60,871 nucleotides of DNA. Origin: Spirochaetaceae bacterium (GTDB lineage: Bacteria; Spirochaetota; Spirochaetia; WTKD01). The notes under the pieces are model-generated. The model saw only the letters and a list, made by a program, of their open reading frames with translations. It was not told where the DNA came from and did no database searches. The stretch lies in the NCBI GenBank assembly GCA_011524535.1, contig WTKD01000012.1, positions 1 to 60,871 of the forward strand, read 5' to 3'. The position numbers and the translations under genes were made by a program. Shown here piece after piece: positions 26,184-35,614 of the stretch (position 1 is the first letter of the stretch; every line of letters starts with the position of its first letter).

Positions 26184-27591
26184 TATAACCGATACCTTTT
26201 TCTACTCACAAACATTACATATTTCGGATATATCCCAGTTTCAAACGAGTTCAGTTGTGCAAGAAAACAACTTTCTATCCGATCAGGATGGAGAAAGTCT
26301 TTTTGAGCGTTTACTCCGTATCGATAATGCAGAAAAAGAGAAAAGTGAAGAAGCAGCAAACAAATCGATCGAATACGATCAAGAAAAAGTAGAAAAAGCG
26401 AATACTACAGACAAACAGGTGGATGCATATCTCAGACAAAAAGACAATTCATCTCATTTGGAGGTCGTGGAAGAAGAAATTTCTTCTATTAGAACAGCAG
26501 TAGATGGTGATGAAATAGATGACAACGAAACCCTTGCAGAATCTAATGACGATAATGCAGAATTTATTTCCTCCCAGCATACATCTACAGAGGTACAAGA
26601 AAATGAATCGGAGCCAAACACAGTAAGCACAGAAACCATGGTGGCAAGATATGATATACCTACCGAAGAGCAAGCAATAGCAAACCAGGAACGTGCGAGA
26701 AAAGTACTCTTTGTTGACAAGAATGTCGAGAACAAAACCATTGAATCGCAGGAAATCGATGCTTCTGTGATCAAGTCATCGATGGCGGCATTAGAGAACA
26801 GAAAAGCCAGTAATCGTTTAGAAAAGGAATCCAATGCGAAGGATGTAGCTGGTGATCGATTGGTTCAACAATTCGATCCCGAAGCAGAGACCTCTGAAAA
26901 ACAGATTCATAGGAAAGATAAAGAAACACTCCCGAAACATTTGAGAGAGTTGCGACAAGAAGAAATGAAAATTGCTCCGTCGAATAAAGAGTCTTCTTCC
27001 AGGCAATCCATGTCTAATTATTCCCTTGGAGGAGACCGGAACATTACGCAAATCAGAGACGGCGATATAGGGCATCATCCCCTAGAAATAAATGTGCATC
27101 TTCCTCGTCAGCAGGCATCTTCTTTGGGAATGTCCGCAAGTAGCACAGGTTCTTCTTTGACAGCGCTTACGCAATTACGAGATTTATTATTGGGTGATTT
27201 GGGAGCCACTATTGCAAAAAATATGAGCATTCAGCTTTCAGAAATGCAAAAAGGAAACATAAATCTTGTTCTACATCCACGAGAATTTGGTGAAGTCCAC
27301 ATTGCATTGGTAATGAAAGAAAAGAGTGTAGTAGGGCGCGTATGGGTCGATAACTCAGATGTGCAACAAGTTATACGAGATAATATTGAAAGTTTAGAGC
27401 AATCATTCTTACAAAAGGGCATTGATTTACAATCTCTAGATGTTTTTCTACGCGATGAACAATCTGAGCAAAATTTCAAGGAACTGTTTCATCCTTCATC
27501 TCAGGGAGCGGGGTACGAGGCAGAACAAACCCATGGATTTGTGCAAGAAATTGATGTTGTAAATAGCTCGTTAGTGAATGTACTCATATAA
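26176..27591 (+). CDS. fliK: Flagellar hook-length control protein FliK
   Basis: A 471-residue export substrate that measures hook length. The first 300 residues or so are hydrophilic, low in complexity and rich in Glu, Ser and Asn, typical of the secreted ruler. The C-terminal domain has the family pattern INLVLHPREFGEVHIALVMK (about residues 364-383), then DNIESLEQSFLQKGIDLQSL. The start is taken as GTG 26176, overlapping flbB. No good ribosome binding site is seen, so the exact N-terminus is uncertain. Confidence 0.87.
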   Translation: MNNITDTFFYSQTLHISDISQFQTSSVVQENNFLSDQDGESLFERLLRIDNAEKEKSEEAANKSIEYDQEKVEKANTTDKQVDAYLRQKDNSSHLEVVEEEISSIRTAVDGDEIDDNETLAESNDDNAEFISSQHTSTEVQENESEPNTVSTETMVARYDIPTEEQAIANQERARKVLFVDKNVENKTIESQEIDASVIKSSMAALENRKASNRLEKESNAKDVAGDRLVQQFDPEAETSEKQIHRKDKETLPKHLRELRQEEMKIAPSNKESSSRQSMSNYSLGGDRNITQIRDGDIGHHPLEINVHLPRQQASSLGMSASSTGSSLTALTQLRDLLLGDLGATIAKNMSIQLSEMQKGNINLVLHPREFGEVHIALVMKEKSVVGRVWVDNSDVQQVIRDNIESLEQSFLQKGIDLQSLDVFLRDEQSEQNFKELFHPSSQGAGYEAEQTHGFVQEIDVVNSSLVNVLI

Positions 27592-27605
27592 CAAGGAGAG
27601 AACCG

Positions 27606-28019
27606 ATGGATGAGATAAATGTAATGCAAACGCCATTAACCAATAGTTTGATGGGAGCACGCACCCCCCAAACAAGCCTAGGGAGGGATGATTTTTTGAA
27701 GATTTTGATAACGCAATTGCAAAATCAGGATCCAACCGCTCCTATGGAAGATAAAGAATTCATAGCACAGATGGCGCAATTTAGCGCTCTTGAGCAAATG
27801 ACTCAAATGAGTAGTGATTTTCAACAACTAACACAGAATATGCAATCACAAAATGCTTTGGATTTGCTCGGGCGTAGCGTAACGGTAGCGGCTGGTGATC
27901 AATATATCACGGGTGTAGTGTCTGCGGTAACCACGGGCGGAGCTCCACAAGTACAAGTACAAAATCAGTTATACGGATTGGATAGCATAGCAATGGTTCA
28001 TGAGGGGGGTACACAATAA
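27606..28019 (+). CDS. flgD: Flagellar hook assembly scaffold FlgD (short form)
   Basis: A 137-residue hook-cap protein. The conserved N-terminal FlgD block is clear: LGRDDFLKILITQLQNQDP then APMEDKEFIAQMAQFSALEQ. After residue 80 only a short domain follows (LDLLGRSVTVAAGDQYITGV...). The Ig/FnIII-like C-terminal cap domain of enteric FlgD (about 230 residues in total) is missing, as in some other spirochaetes. AAGGAGA lies before the ATG, and it overlaps flgE by one base. Confidence 0.93.
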   Translation: MDEINVMQTPLTNSLMGARTPQTSLGRDDFLKILITQLQNQDPTAPMEDKEFIAQMAQFSALEQMTQMSSDFQQLTQNMQSQNALDLLGRSVTVAAGDQYITGVVSAVTTGGAPQVQVQNQLYGLDSIAMVHEGGTQ

Positions 28020-29428
28020 TGATGAGATCGTTGTATTCGGGCGTTTCTGGGTTACAAAATCATCAGATACGAATGGATGTCATAGGAAATAACATCTCAA
28101 ATGTTAATACTACTGGATTCAAGAAAGGTAGAGTGAATTTTCACGATCTTCTTTCGCAGACAATTCAAGGAGCTGCCAGACCTACAGAAGAGGTTGGCGG
28201 AGTAAACCCTAAGCAAGTCGGTCTTGGAGTAGCAGTTGCCAGCATAGATACGATTCATACCCAGGGATCATTACAGACTACAGGGGTGAAGAGTGATCTC
28301 GCCGTACAAGGAGAAGGATTCTTTGTGTTGCGAGATGGTGATCAGGAATTTTACACACGAGACGGCGTATTTAGTGTGGACAGAGATGGTTTTTTGGTTA
28401 ATCCGGCAAATGGTTTTTATGTACAGGGATGGCAAGCAGAAGATGTAGCTGGTCAATCAATTATAAATACATCCTCAAGACAAGAGGATCTTCTTATTCC
28501 CGTTGGAACCAAGGACCCTGCATCTGAAACAACCGAAGTATACTTAGCATCAAACCTTAGCAAGGTAACGCCGGTGATTCCCCCTGGAGCGACCGATGCA
28601 GAATTGCTGAATGGAACATGGACCGTTGAATACGATATATATGATTCTTTTGGAAGTACCCATGCCCTTCGCATTGATTTTACTAGGGTAGCGGGGGTTG
28701 CCAATCAATGGCTCGGTACGGTAAGTGTCAATCAGGATTCAGAAATTCCTGTAGATCAGACTGTTGCTATTAATGGTATTCAGAGCATCGACAACCAGAC
28801 ATTTTTGCTCGAATTCGATAATAACGGAACTCTGCTTTCTGCAAGCAATCCAGAAGGCGGGCTTGTAAACACGGGTGATGTGTCTGTCCAGATTGGATTC
28901 GTTGTACCCGAATCATCAATACCAATTGATCCAGCAACAGGATTGCCGGGTGGACCAGAAATCCAAAACCTTAACTTGAACTTAGGAACCATCGGTTCTG
29001 TACTAGACAGTATGACTCAGTTCGATAGCTCATCATCTACAAAGGTGTATGAACAAAATGGCTACGGGATGGGGTATATGAACGATTATCGTATTGATCG
29101 TAGTGGCATTATTACGGGGATATTTTCAAATGGAAACACTCGGGAACTTGGACAGATAGCCCTTGGTAGTTTTGTTAATCCCGGAGGTCTAGAAAAAGAA
29201 GGAGAAAATAACTATCGGCAGACGATCAATAGCGGTTTGGCAAATATTGGTTATGCAGGAAGTGCTGGCAAGGGATCGATTATTGCTGGAACTCTTGAAA
29301 TGAGCAATGTAGATCTTGCAGAGCAGTTCACGGACATGATAGTTACTCAGCGCGGATTTCAGGCAAATAGTAGAACAATACAAACATCAGATCAGATGTT
29401 ACAAGAGATTCTAACGTTGAAGCGATAG
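28019..29428 (+). CDS. flgE: Flagellar hook protein FlgE lacking the cross-linking cysteine
   Basis: A 469-residue hook protein of the periplasmic flagellum. N-terminal rod/hook motif RMDVIGNNISNVNTTGFKKG and C-terminal MIVTQRGFQANSRTIQTSDQ are typical. In T. denticola FlgE, Lys165 and Cys178 form an inter-subunit lysinoalanine bond. Here, counting from the ATG at 28019, Lys165 (codon 28511-28513) is present but residue 178 is Ser (TCA, 28550-28552), in VGTKDPASETTEVYLASNL. The protein has no Cys at all. The gene is otherwise intact. A second start at 28022 is possible. Confidence 0.97.
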   Translation: MMRSLYSGVSGLQNHQIRMDVIGNNISNVNTTGFKKGRVNFHDLLSQTIQGAARPTEEVGGVNPKQVGLGVAVASIDTIHTQGSLQTTGVKSDLAVQGEGFFVLRDGDQEFYTRDGVFSVDRDGFLVNPANGFYVQGWQAEDVAGQSIINTSSRQEDLLIPVGTKDPASETTEVYLASNLSKVTPVIPPGATDAELLNGTWTVEYDIYDSFGSTHALRIDFTRVAGVANQWLGTVSVNQDSEIPVDQTVAINGIQSIDNQTFLLEFDNNGTLLSASNPEGGLVNTGDVSVQIGFVVPESSIPIDPATGLPGGPEIQNLNLNLGTIGSVLDSMTQFDSSSSTKVYEQNGYGMGYMNDYRIDRSGIITGIFSNGNTRELGQIALGSFVNPGGLEKEGENNYRQTINSGLANIGYAGSAGKGSIIAGTLEMSNVDLAEQFTDMIVTQRGFQANSRTIQTSDQMLQEILTLKR

Positions 29429-29432
29429 ATTT

Positions 29433-29630
29433 ATGATTGAACTTACCAAGTTAGACGGAACACAATGTTATATTAACCCCCACCAAATTGAGCGTATCGA
29501 CATGAATCCAGATACGACGATCATCATGATGAATGGTAGGACATTGATTGTTTCAGATCGCTTGGATGCCGTGTTGCTTCGTATTCAAGAATATCGATAT
29601 TCGATATATAACGAAATGCGGACGAAATAA
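29433..29630 (+). CDS. flbD: Flagellar protein FlbD
   Basis: A 65-residue protein of the FlbD family (MIELTKLDGTQCYINPHQIE then IIMMNGRTLIVSDRLDAVLL). FlbD is found between flgE and motA in spirochaetes and clostridia. Its biochemical role is not settled. Gaps are 4 bases after flgE and 11 bases before motA. Confidence 0.92.
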   Translation: MIELTKLDGTQCYINPHQIERIDMNPDTTIIMMNGRTLIVSDRLDAVLLRIQEYRYSIYNEMRTK

Positions 29631-29641
29631 AGGAATATACG

Positions 29642-30442
29642 ATGGATACTTCAACAGTAATAGGAACAATAGCTGGTACAATCGTTATTGCATTCGGAAT
29701 ATTTTTTGCTGGGATAGGTATCATACCCTATTTGAGTATTTCATCGGTATTTATTACGATCGGTGGATCATTTGCAGCAGTAATGATTTCTAACCCCATG
29801 GCGCGTGTACGTTCACTGCCAAGGTTTTTCCGTATTGTGTATACAACTAGGGACTTACAGATTTCACAGACAATAGTTTCCTTGGTCAGCCTCGCTGACC
29901 GAGCGAGAAAAGAAGGAATATTGGCTCTTGAAGACAGCATAGAAGGGCTCCAATTGACTTTCATGAAACAAGGAATACAACTTGTCGTGGATGGTACAGA
30001 TCCAGAAATTATCCGTACGATCATGTATGCTGACATGCAAAAAATGAATGATCGTCACGCACAAGTTCATAAACTATTTGACGATTGGGGTAAATATGCC
30101 CCGGCTTTTGGTCTTATTGGCACGGTCATTGGACTGATTGCCATGTTAGGGAGTATTGGTGGCGATATAGCCGTTATCGGTCGTGGTTTGCAGACTGCGC
30201 TGGTTACTACGCTATATGGAGCGATTATGGCGAACTTCATCTTGATTCCTATTCGCTCGAAACTCGAAGACCAGGATCAAGAAGAGTCTTTGCTTCACGA
30301 ACTTGTAGTTGAAGGTGTTCTTGCTCTCCAATCGGGAGATAACCCTCGTATTTTGTTAGAAAAACTTCTTGCCTACCTTCCGGATGTTACCCGTGCTGAG
30401 GTTAGAACGGTGATAGATAGAGAATTTTCTTATGGCAATTAG
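29642..30442 (+). CDS. motA: Flagellar motor stator protein MotA
   Basis: A 266-residue proton-channel stator subunit with four transmembrane helices (two near residues 7-55, two near 150-200). PAFGLIGTVIGLIAMLG (about residues 153-169) is the conserved third-helix motif. The cytoplasmic loop between residues 60 and 140 carries the charged residues that contact FliG. It overlaps motB by 11 bases. Confidence 0.96.
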   Translation: MDTSTVIGTIAGTIVIAFGIFFAGIGIIPYLSISSVFITIGGSFAAVMISNPMARVRSLPRFFRIVYTTRDLQISQTIVSLVSLADRARKEGILALEDSIEGLQLTFMKQGIQLVVDGTDPEIIRTIMYADMQKMNDRHAQVHKLFDDWGKYAPAFGLIGTVIGLIAMLGSIGGDIAVIGRGLQTALVTTLYGAIMANFILIPIRSKLEDQDQEESLLHELVVEGVLALQSGDNPRILLEKLLAYLPDVTRAEVRTVIDREFSYGN

Positions 30443-31175
30443 TAATTTTGGCAGACCTTCAAGGAAGCGAAAGAAATCAGAAGGTGCACCCGATTACATG
30501 GTTACCTATGGGGATGTGGTTACTCTACTGCTTACCTTTTTTGTTATTCTCCTTTCTTCAACCGAGGTGAATGTGGAAGAACTGAGGCTTATTCTTGCGG
30601 CATTTCCTGGATTGGGGCAATTGTATGGAGGGAATACCTTGGAACAAGGACGACTGGCAGAATTAGGGAATACAATAGAAGCACTTCCTTCGCAAGAACA
30701 GGGAAGGGCTCTGGATGAGGCGGTAAGAACAGCTCGATCCATTTTTCAACCAGAAGTTTCATCTGATAAAGTGCGTATCTCTTATGACGAACGAGGCTTG
30801 GTAATCAGTTTGGCGGGAGATGTTTTTTTTGAATCGGCCAGTGCAAATCTTAATATAGAAACTTCGCGCAATATACTGCAGAAACTTGCAAGATTTTTGA
30901 GGTTACCGGAATTGATCGATCAATCGTTTCGTATAGAAGGGCATACGGATAGTGTTTCGATCGATCCCGATGGAGAATGGTCAAGTAATTGGCATCTGGC
31001 ATCAGCCCGGGCATTGTCCGTGCAAGAATATCTAATCGAATTGAGTGTTCCTGAGAAGGATATGCAGGTGATGGGGCTTGCAGACACAAGACCCTTTTAT
31101 AACAATGACACTCCCGAAGGTCGTGCATACAATAGACGTGTAGACGTTGTTATCCTTTCGGATGGGCATCTATGA
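30432..31175 (+). CDS. motB: Flagellar motor stator protein MotB
   Basis: A 247-residue stator subunit. It has a short basic N-terminus and one transmembrane helix (about residues 23-43, YGDVVTLLLTFFVILLSS) containing the proton-binding Asp (YGD). A linker/plug follows, then a C-terminal OmpA-like peptidoglycan-binding domain (FRIEGHTDS near 164-172, SARALSVQEYL, AYNRRVDVVIL). It pairs with MotA. Confidence 0.95.
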   Translation: MAISNFGRPSRKRKKSEGAPDYMVTYGDVVTLLLTFFVILLSSTEVNVEELRLILAAFPGLGQLYGGNTLEQGRLAELGNTIEALPSQEQGRALDEAVRTARSIFQPEVSSDKVRISYDERGLVISLAGDVFFESASANLNIETSRNILQKLARFLRLPELIDQSFRIEGHTDSVSIDPDGEWSSNWHLASARALSVQEYLIELSVPEKDMQVMGLADTRPFYNNDTPEGRAYNRRVDVVILSDGHL

Positions 31176-31184
31176 GGACCGAAC

Positions 31185-31733
31185 ATGGCAGAAAATGATT
31201 ATATAGAAGAAGATATAGACGAGTCTGCTCTTCCGCAATCGACGCAGAGAGGACGCAGGGCTGGCATACTCATAAGTCTTTTGAAATGGGGTGCTATTTT
31301 GATTGCAGCGACCGCATTCATTATTGGAGTGGTTGTGGTGACATTGTACGTGTTAGATGTTGGGCAAATTGTGGACAGAAGCAATCCTGTGATCTCAGAG
31401 ATAGATGAAAGTATTCCAGATATTCTAGACTGGTATGAATTGCTGGATGAGATACGGGGATCAACGAATGACGTTCCACGTAAGACCTATATCGTCGAAC
31501 CCTTTATTGGATACGAACAAGGTTCTGAAATAGTACTTCAAGAACTCATCAGCAGAGCTCCACAAATAAAGGAACGGATACGTCTTTACTTTACCTCTAG
31601 GAGTGCTACCGAACTCGAAGGTGAATCAAATCAACTACGCATAAAAAACGAACTACGAGAACACATCAACCGGATCATGCGAAACAAAATCCGTGAGGTG
31701 GCATTCAATCAATATCAGATTTTTGATTTTTGA
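31185..31733 (+). CDS. fliL: Flagellar basal body-associated protein FliL
   Basis: A 182-residue single-pass membrane protein with a transmembrane segment at about residues 30-53 and a periplasmic FliL domain (about 95-182) ending RNKIREVAFNQYQIFDF, close to the family's 'V-x-x-V-x-F-x-x-F' end. In Borrelia FliL surrounds and stabilises stators. It starts 9 bases after motB. A 74-base gap follows before fliM. Confidence 0.9.
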   Translation: MAENDYIEEDIDESALPQSTQRGRRAGILISLLKWGAILIAATAFIIGVVVVTLYVLDVGQIVDRSNPVISEIDESIPDILDWYELLDEIRGSTNDVPRKTYIVEPFIGYEQGSEIVLQELISRAPQIKERIRLYFTSRSATELEGESNQLRIKNELREHINRIMRNKIREVAFNQYQIFDF

Positions 31734-31757
31734 ACTTGGTTAGGTTTTGTCTTTCAT

Positions 31758-31785
31758 TGCTTGAAATTCTTCAAAAAGTATGCTA
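31758..31785 (+). promoter_or_regulatory. Candidate internal promoter before fliM
   Basis: The 74-base gap between fliL and fliM holds TTGCTT and, 16 bases later, TATGCT, a plausible though imperfect sigma-70 pair. Small inverted repeats TTGAA-attc-TTCAA and TGCT-a-AGCA overlap it. This is one of only three gaps over 50 bases in the first 47 kb, so a secondary promoter for the fliM-to-fliA genes is reasonable but unproven. Confidence 0.3.
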
Positions 31786-31807
31786 AGCATATATATAGTG
31801 GAGTTCT

Positions 31808-32857
31808 ATGACTGAAATCCTTGCTCAAGACGAGATTAACCAGCTCCTTTCGGCTATTTCTTCAGGTAGCGCCGATATGGAAGGGAGTAGTGCGCAAGTT
31901 CAAGAAACGAGACGCATAAAGATATACGACTTTAAACGTCCCGATAAATTCTCAAAAGAACAAATTAGGACATTTTCGATGCTTCACGAAGTGTTGGCAC
32001 GTCTAACTACAACCGCACTTAGTGGGCAGTTGCGCAGTCTTGTACAGGTACATGTTGCTTCGGTAGATCAGCTCACCTACGAAGAGTTTATTCGATCTAT
32101 GCCAAATCCAACGACCCTGGCAGTTATAAACATGAATCCATTGAAAGGATCTATAATTTTTGGGATAGACTCGGCAGTAACTTTTTCTATTATCGATAGG
32201 CTGTTTGGTGGGCAAGGCAATGCCACGAAGGTCCTACGGGAACTGACAGAAATTGAGAAGACGGTCATGGAAGGGATAGTAGTCCGTATGTTGGGGAATA
32301 TACGCGAATCATGGGGACAGGTCATCGACCTTCGTCCTAGATTGAGCCAAATAGAGACAAATCCACAGTTTGCTCAGATAGTTCCACCAACAGAAATGTC
32401 TGTCGTGGTTACACTGGAAGCCCGCGTAAAAGACATTGAAGGAATGATGATTGTGTGTATTCCCTACCTTACCATCGAACCAATAGCTTCCCGGCTTTCT
32501 GCGCAGCATTGGTATGCATCTTCGCGCAAGGGTGCGGGATCAGAATACACTAATTCACTGCGGGATCGCTTGCATTCCATTGAAATTCCTATTATTGCAG
32601 AGATTGGCCGTTTACAGGTAAGCATGTCCGATGTTCTAAGTATGCAAGTTGGAGATGTGTTTCGTATGTTTGATACAAAGATAAACGATGCGATTATGCT
32701 CCAAGTTGGAGATCGAATGAAATATTCATGTCGACCTGGATGCGTTGGTAATAAGGTTGGTGTTCAGATTGTTGAGCAACTAAAGAATGATTCAGGTGAT
32801 ACACTTGAACAACAATTTATTGAAGATATTGAGGAGGATGAGATAACCAGTGAGTGA
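31808..32857 (+). CDS. fliM: Flagellar motor switch protein FliM
   Basis: A 349-residue C-ring protein. It has an N-terminal CheY-P binding segment ([17 protein letters not shown]), a CheC-like middle domain with [20 protein letters not shown], and a C-terminal SpoA domain ([20 protein letters not shown]). It controls rotation direction. It overlaps fliY by 8 bases. Confidence 0.96.
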   Translation: MTEILAQDEINQLLSAISSGSADMEGSSAQVQETRRIKIYDFKRPDKFSKEQIRTFSMLHEVLARLTTTALSGQLRSLVQVHVASVDQLTYEEFIRSMPNPTTLAVINMNPLKGSIIFGIDSAVTFSIIDRLFGGQGNATKVLRELTEIEKTVMEGIVVRMLGNIRESWGQVIDLRPRLSQIETNPQFAQIVPPTEMSVVVTLEARVKDIEGMMIVCIPYLTIEPIASRLSAQHWYASSRKGAGSEYTNSLRDRLHSIEIPIIAEIGRLQVSMSDVLSMQVGDVFRMFDTKINDAIMLQVGDRMKYSCRPGCVGNKVGVQIVEQLKNDSGDTLEQQFIEDIEEDEITSE

Positions 32858-33887
32858 AGGTACCCTATCACAGGATGAAATAGATGCGTTATTAGGAGGG
32901 AGTGAGTCTACTATTCCAGGTGAGACCGCTCTAAGTTCCGAGGGATTTGGACTAGAAACTGGATCTCTGGGAGGTGGCTCAGAAAGTAGTCAAGAAAGTG
33001 CTCTGCGATCTTTTGTAGAACAACATATTCAAGAAATGCAACAACATTTTGTTTCGACCGTGTCTGATTCATTTAGATTGACTTTGGATTCTATTTCGCG
33101 ACAAGGATCATTAAATACAGAAAAAAGTGTTGTTGTTGTTGCTGCAGATATGCGTGGACCGCTTTCTGGTATGCATTCTTATATTATTCCAGAATTAGAT
33201 ACTATTAGATTAATATCTCCTTTGTTGGGGGCGAACCTCACGGAGATTACGGATGCTTCTCTTGAGGCCCTACAAGAAAACTTTGAGCAATTAGCCAAAG
33301 TTCTTGGAGCAGCGTTGAGTTTTCAATTTGGGCGTGTTACGACCAATAGAGTGCAAGTAACCAAAATGGATGCAAATTCTGCACTGCCCTCAGGGGATTA
33401 TTATCACGTAACCTACCTATTCGAATTTAATGGTGGCTCTGGTATCATGTATGAGGTTTTTGACGACTCGATTGTTAATGCAATGGGTCAGGGGGGAGAG
33501 ACACAGAGCAGAGGTTCATCGATGGCTGGGGCTGGTATGGGATTAGGGGGTGGAACGTCACAAGCTCAAAGTGGAACTCCGATTCAATCGGTTCAACTTC
33601 CGCAATTACAACAAATTGCAGGTGGGGGGGACGCTGGAAATCTTGGTTTGCTGATGGACGTCAGCATGGAGATGACAGTGGAACTTGGAAGAACCAGGAA
33701 GCTTATTCGTGAAATATTGAGTATTGGTGAAGGAACAATCATCGAGCTTGATAAACTTGCAGGTGAACCAGTAGATATACTTGTGAACCAAAAACTCATT
33801 GCAAAAGGTGAGGTTGTTGTTATTGATGAGAATTTTGGAGTGCGTGTTACCGAAATCGTAACTCCAATTGAACAGTTTCAAAAATAA
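32850..33887 (+). CDS. fliY: Flagellar motor switch protein FliN/FliY, long form
   Basis: A 345-residue switch protein starting at GTG. It has an N-terminal CheY-binding-like segment ([12 protein letters not shown]), a middle region of about residues 45-210 that resembles a CheC/FliY domain, a Gly/Ser/Gln-rich linker (about 210-250), and a C-terminal SpoA/FliN domain ([20 protein letters not shown]...). The CheC phosphatase motif ExxN is not well preserved ([16 protein letters not shown]), so CheY-P phosphatase activity is doubtful. Plain FliN proteins are about 100-140 residues. Confidence 0.92.
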   Translation: MSEGTLSQDEIDALLGGSESTIPGETALSSEGFGLETGSLGGGSESSQESALRSFVEQHIQEMQQHFVSTVSDSFRLTLDSISRQGSLNTEKSVVVVAADMRGPLSGMHSYIIPELDTIRLISPLLGANLTEITDASLEALQENFEQLAKVLGAALSFQFGRVTTNRVQVTKMDANSALPSGDYYHVTYLFEFNGGSGIMYEVFDDSIVNAMGQGGETQSRGSSMAGAGMGLGGGTSQAQSGTPIQSVQLPQLQQIAGGGDAGNLGLLMDVSMEMTVELGRTRKLIREILSIGEGTIIELDKLAGEPVDILVNQKLIAKGEVVVIDENFGVRVTEIVTPIEQFQK

Positions 33888-33929
33888 TCACAACTAAACA
33901 TCCAGTGTTCTAAATGGGAGGAGAGCACC

Positions 33930-34541
33930 TTGGGAAGTAGTACTACACTTAGCGGAACGTCTTATATCATTCTGTGCATATCGATATTATTGTGTGGAAT
34001 GCCTTTGTTTTCTCAGACAGAGGAGATAGGTGACGTGTCGCCTGAACCGACAGAAGAGTCTTCTGCGCTCTTTACACCAGATGAGTCAACTCTTACTTTT
34101 TCGGACTCTTCTGCTAGTGGCGAGGATGCTTCTCCAACATCGATCGGTAGTTTGATACAAGCAATTATTTCCTTGGGGGTAGTTCTTCTCCTCATCCTTG
34201 GCGTTTTGTACGGTATTCGTCGCCTCGGCAGGAATAAGGCCGCTAGTTCGGTTATCTCTGTAATAACGACCCAAAGTATCCAAAATAACAAGAATCTTTT
34301 TGTTGTGAGCATCGCAGACATGATGTATTTCATGGCGTCCTCCGAAGCCGGAATCCAACTTATTTCTGAAATTCAAGACGAAGATACAAAAAATTATATA
34401 CGGACAAACGCACAAACCGACCCGGGGAAAACATTTGGCTCTCTACTGTCGCGCTATTTCCCAGGTAAAGGCAATAAGCCCGATATACATGCACAAATGC
34501 AGGTATTACGTAATCATACGGAAAGGTTGAAAAAACAATGA
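33930..34541 (+). CDS. fliO: Flagellar biosynthetic protein FliO/FliZ
   Basis: A 203-residue export-gate assembly protein. The start is a rare TTG, supported by GGAGGAG seven bases upstream and by the signal sequence it opens (YIILCISILLCGMPLFSQ). A transmembrane helix at about residues 72-93 is followed by a cytoplasmic basic domain, the FliO plan. It overlaps fliP by 4 bases. The TTG makes this a gene that automatic calling could truncate. Confidence 0.88.
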   Translation: MGSSTTLSGTSYIILCISILLCGMPLFSQTEEIGDVSPEPTEESSALFTPDESTLTFSDSSASGEDASPTSIGSLIQAIISLGVVLLLILGVLYGIRRLGRNKAASSVISVITTQSIQNNKNLFVVSIADMMYFMASSEAGIQLISEIQDEDTKNYIRTNAQTDPGKTFGSLLSRYFPGKGNKPDIHAQMQVLRNHTERLKKQ

Positions 34542-35341
34542 ATAAAGAGCGTATTGTTTTATCGATTATCGTAATACTATTTTTTGGTGGTCTATTCACA
34601 TTTGGTCAGTCTCCCCTTGATCCACTCAATCCGGTAACAGGGGAAGAATCTTTATCGATTCCATTTATTGACATTCAAGTTCGTGAACCGACGGGTGGGG
34701 AAGAGGTAGCTCTTTCTTTGCAGCTATTATTGCTTCTTGCGGTATTAACATTGGCTCCATCGTTTTTTATATTGCTTACTTCATTTGTACGAATAGCCAT
34801 TGTTCTTGATTTCGTGAAGAGGGCTATGTCACTGCAACAGGTGCCACCAACGCAGGTGCTTTTGGGAATCGCATTGTTTCTTACATTGTTTATTATGTGG
34901 CCAGTATTTATGGACGTTTATGAAAATGCCTTTATCCCCATGTCAGAGGGAGAGATTGGTATTACTGAGGCGTTTACACGCTTTGAAAGACCGGTGCGGG
35001 TATTTATGTACAATCAGATGCGTACAGATTATTCATCTATTGAATTATTCATGCGCATGGGAAATCTTCCTCAGCCAAACAATCTCTCTGAGGTGCCAAC
35101 CTATGTCCTAATACCTGCTTTCATTCTTCATGAATTATCGGTTGCATTCAAAATAGGGATACTATTGTTCATACCATTTATTATCATAGATATGACAATT
35201 GCATCTACCCTGATGTCAATGGGAATGATCATGGTTCCCCCAATTATCATTTCTTTGCCATTCAAATTGGTGCTATTTATCATGGTTGATGGATGGAACT
35301 TACTGGTGGAGCAGCTTGTTGCGAGCTTTGGAGGAGTGTAG
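34538..35341 (+). CDS. fliP: Flagellar type III export gate protein FliP
   Basis: A 267-residue core export-gate protein with a signal peptide (residues 1-23) and four transmembrane helices. Conserved segments are LLTSFVRIAIVLDFVKRA, VPPTQVLLGIALFLTLFIMW and VPTYVLIPAFILHELSVAFK. FliP5Q4R1 forms the export channel at the base of the rod. fliQ follows after 3 bases. Confidence 0.97.
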   Translation: MNKERIVLSIIVILFFGGLFTFGQSPLDPLNPVTGEESLSIPFIDIQVREPTGGEEVALSLQLLLLLAVLTLAPSFFILLTSFVRIAIVLDFVKRAMSLQQVPPTQVLLGIALFLTLFIMWPVFMDVYENAFIPMSEGEIGITEAFTRFERPVRVFMYNQMRTDYSSIELFMRMGNLPQPNNLSEVPTYVLIPAFILHELSVAFKIGILLFIPFIIIDMTIASTLMSMGMIMVPPIIISLPFKLVLFIMVDGWNLLVEQLVASFGGV

Positions 35342-35344
35342 GAG

Positions 35345-35614
35345 ATGGATCTTGGTTTTGCAATAAGTGTTGCGCAAAGTACAATCGTTCAATTGATGAT
35401 ATTAACAGTACCAATTTTGGGAGCGAGTATTGTTGTTGGATTGGTTGTATCTATTTTTCAAGCAACAACTTCGATCCAAGAGCAAACACTTACGTTTGTG
35501 CCAAAAATTGCTGCGATTATTGCAGTTCTCTATTTTCTTGGACCGTGGATGGCCACATCAATTATTGAGTTTACACGCACCATTTTTAATTTTATTCCTG
35601 AGGCGGTTCGATAG
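35345..35614 (+). CDS. fliQ: Flagellar export gate protein FliQ
   Basis: An 89-residue protein with two transmembrane helices and the family pattern VGLVVSIFQATTSIQEQTLT followed by FVPKIAAI. It wraps the FliP/FliR channel. The stop overlaps the fliR GTG start by one base. Confidence 0.96.
   Translation: MDLGFAISVAQSTIVQLMILTVPILGASIVVGLVVSIFQATTSIQEQTLTFVPKIAAIIAVLYFLGPWMATSIIEFTRTIFNFIPEAVR

Noticed and set aside
28019-29428. flgE as a pseudogene because of the missing Cys
   Set aside because: The frame is intact, both conserved termini are present, length is normal and the neighbours are complete. A functional protein with a changed residue is more likely.
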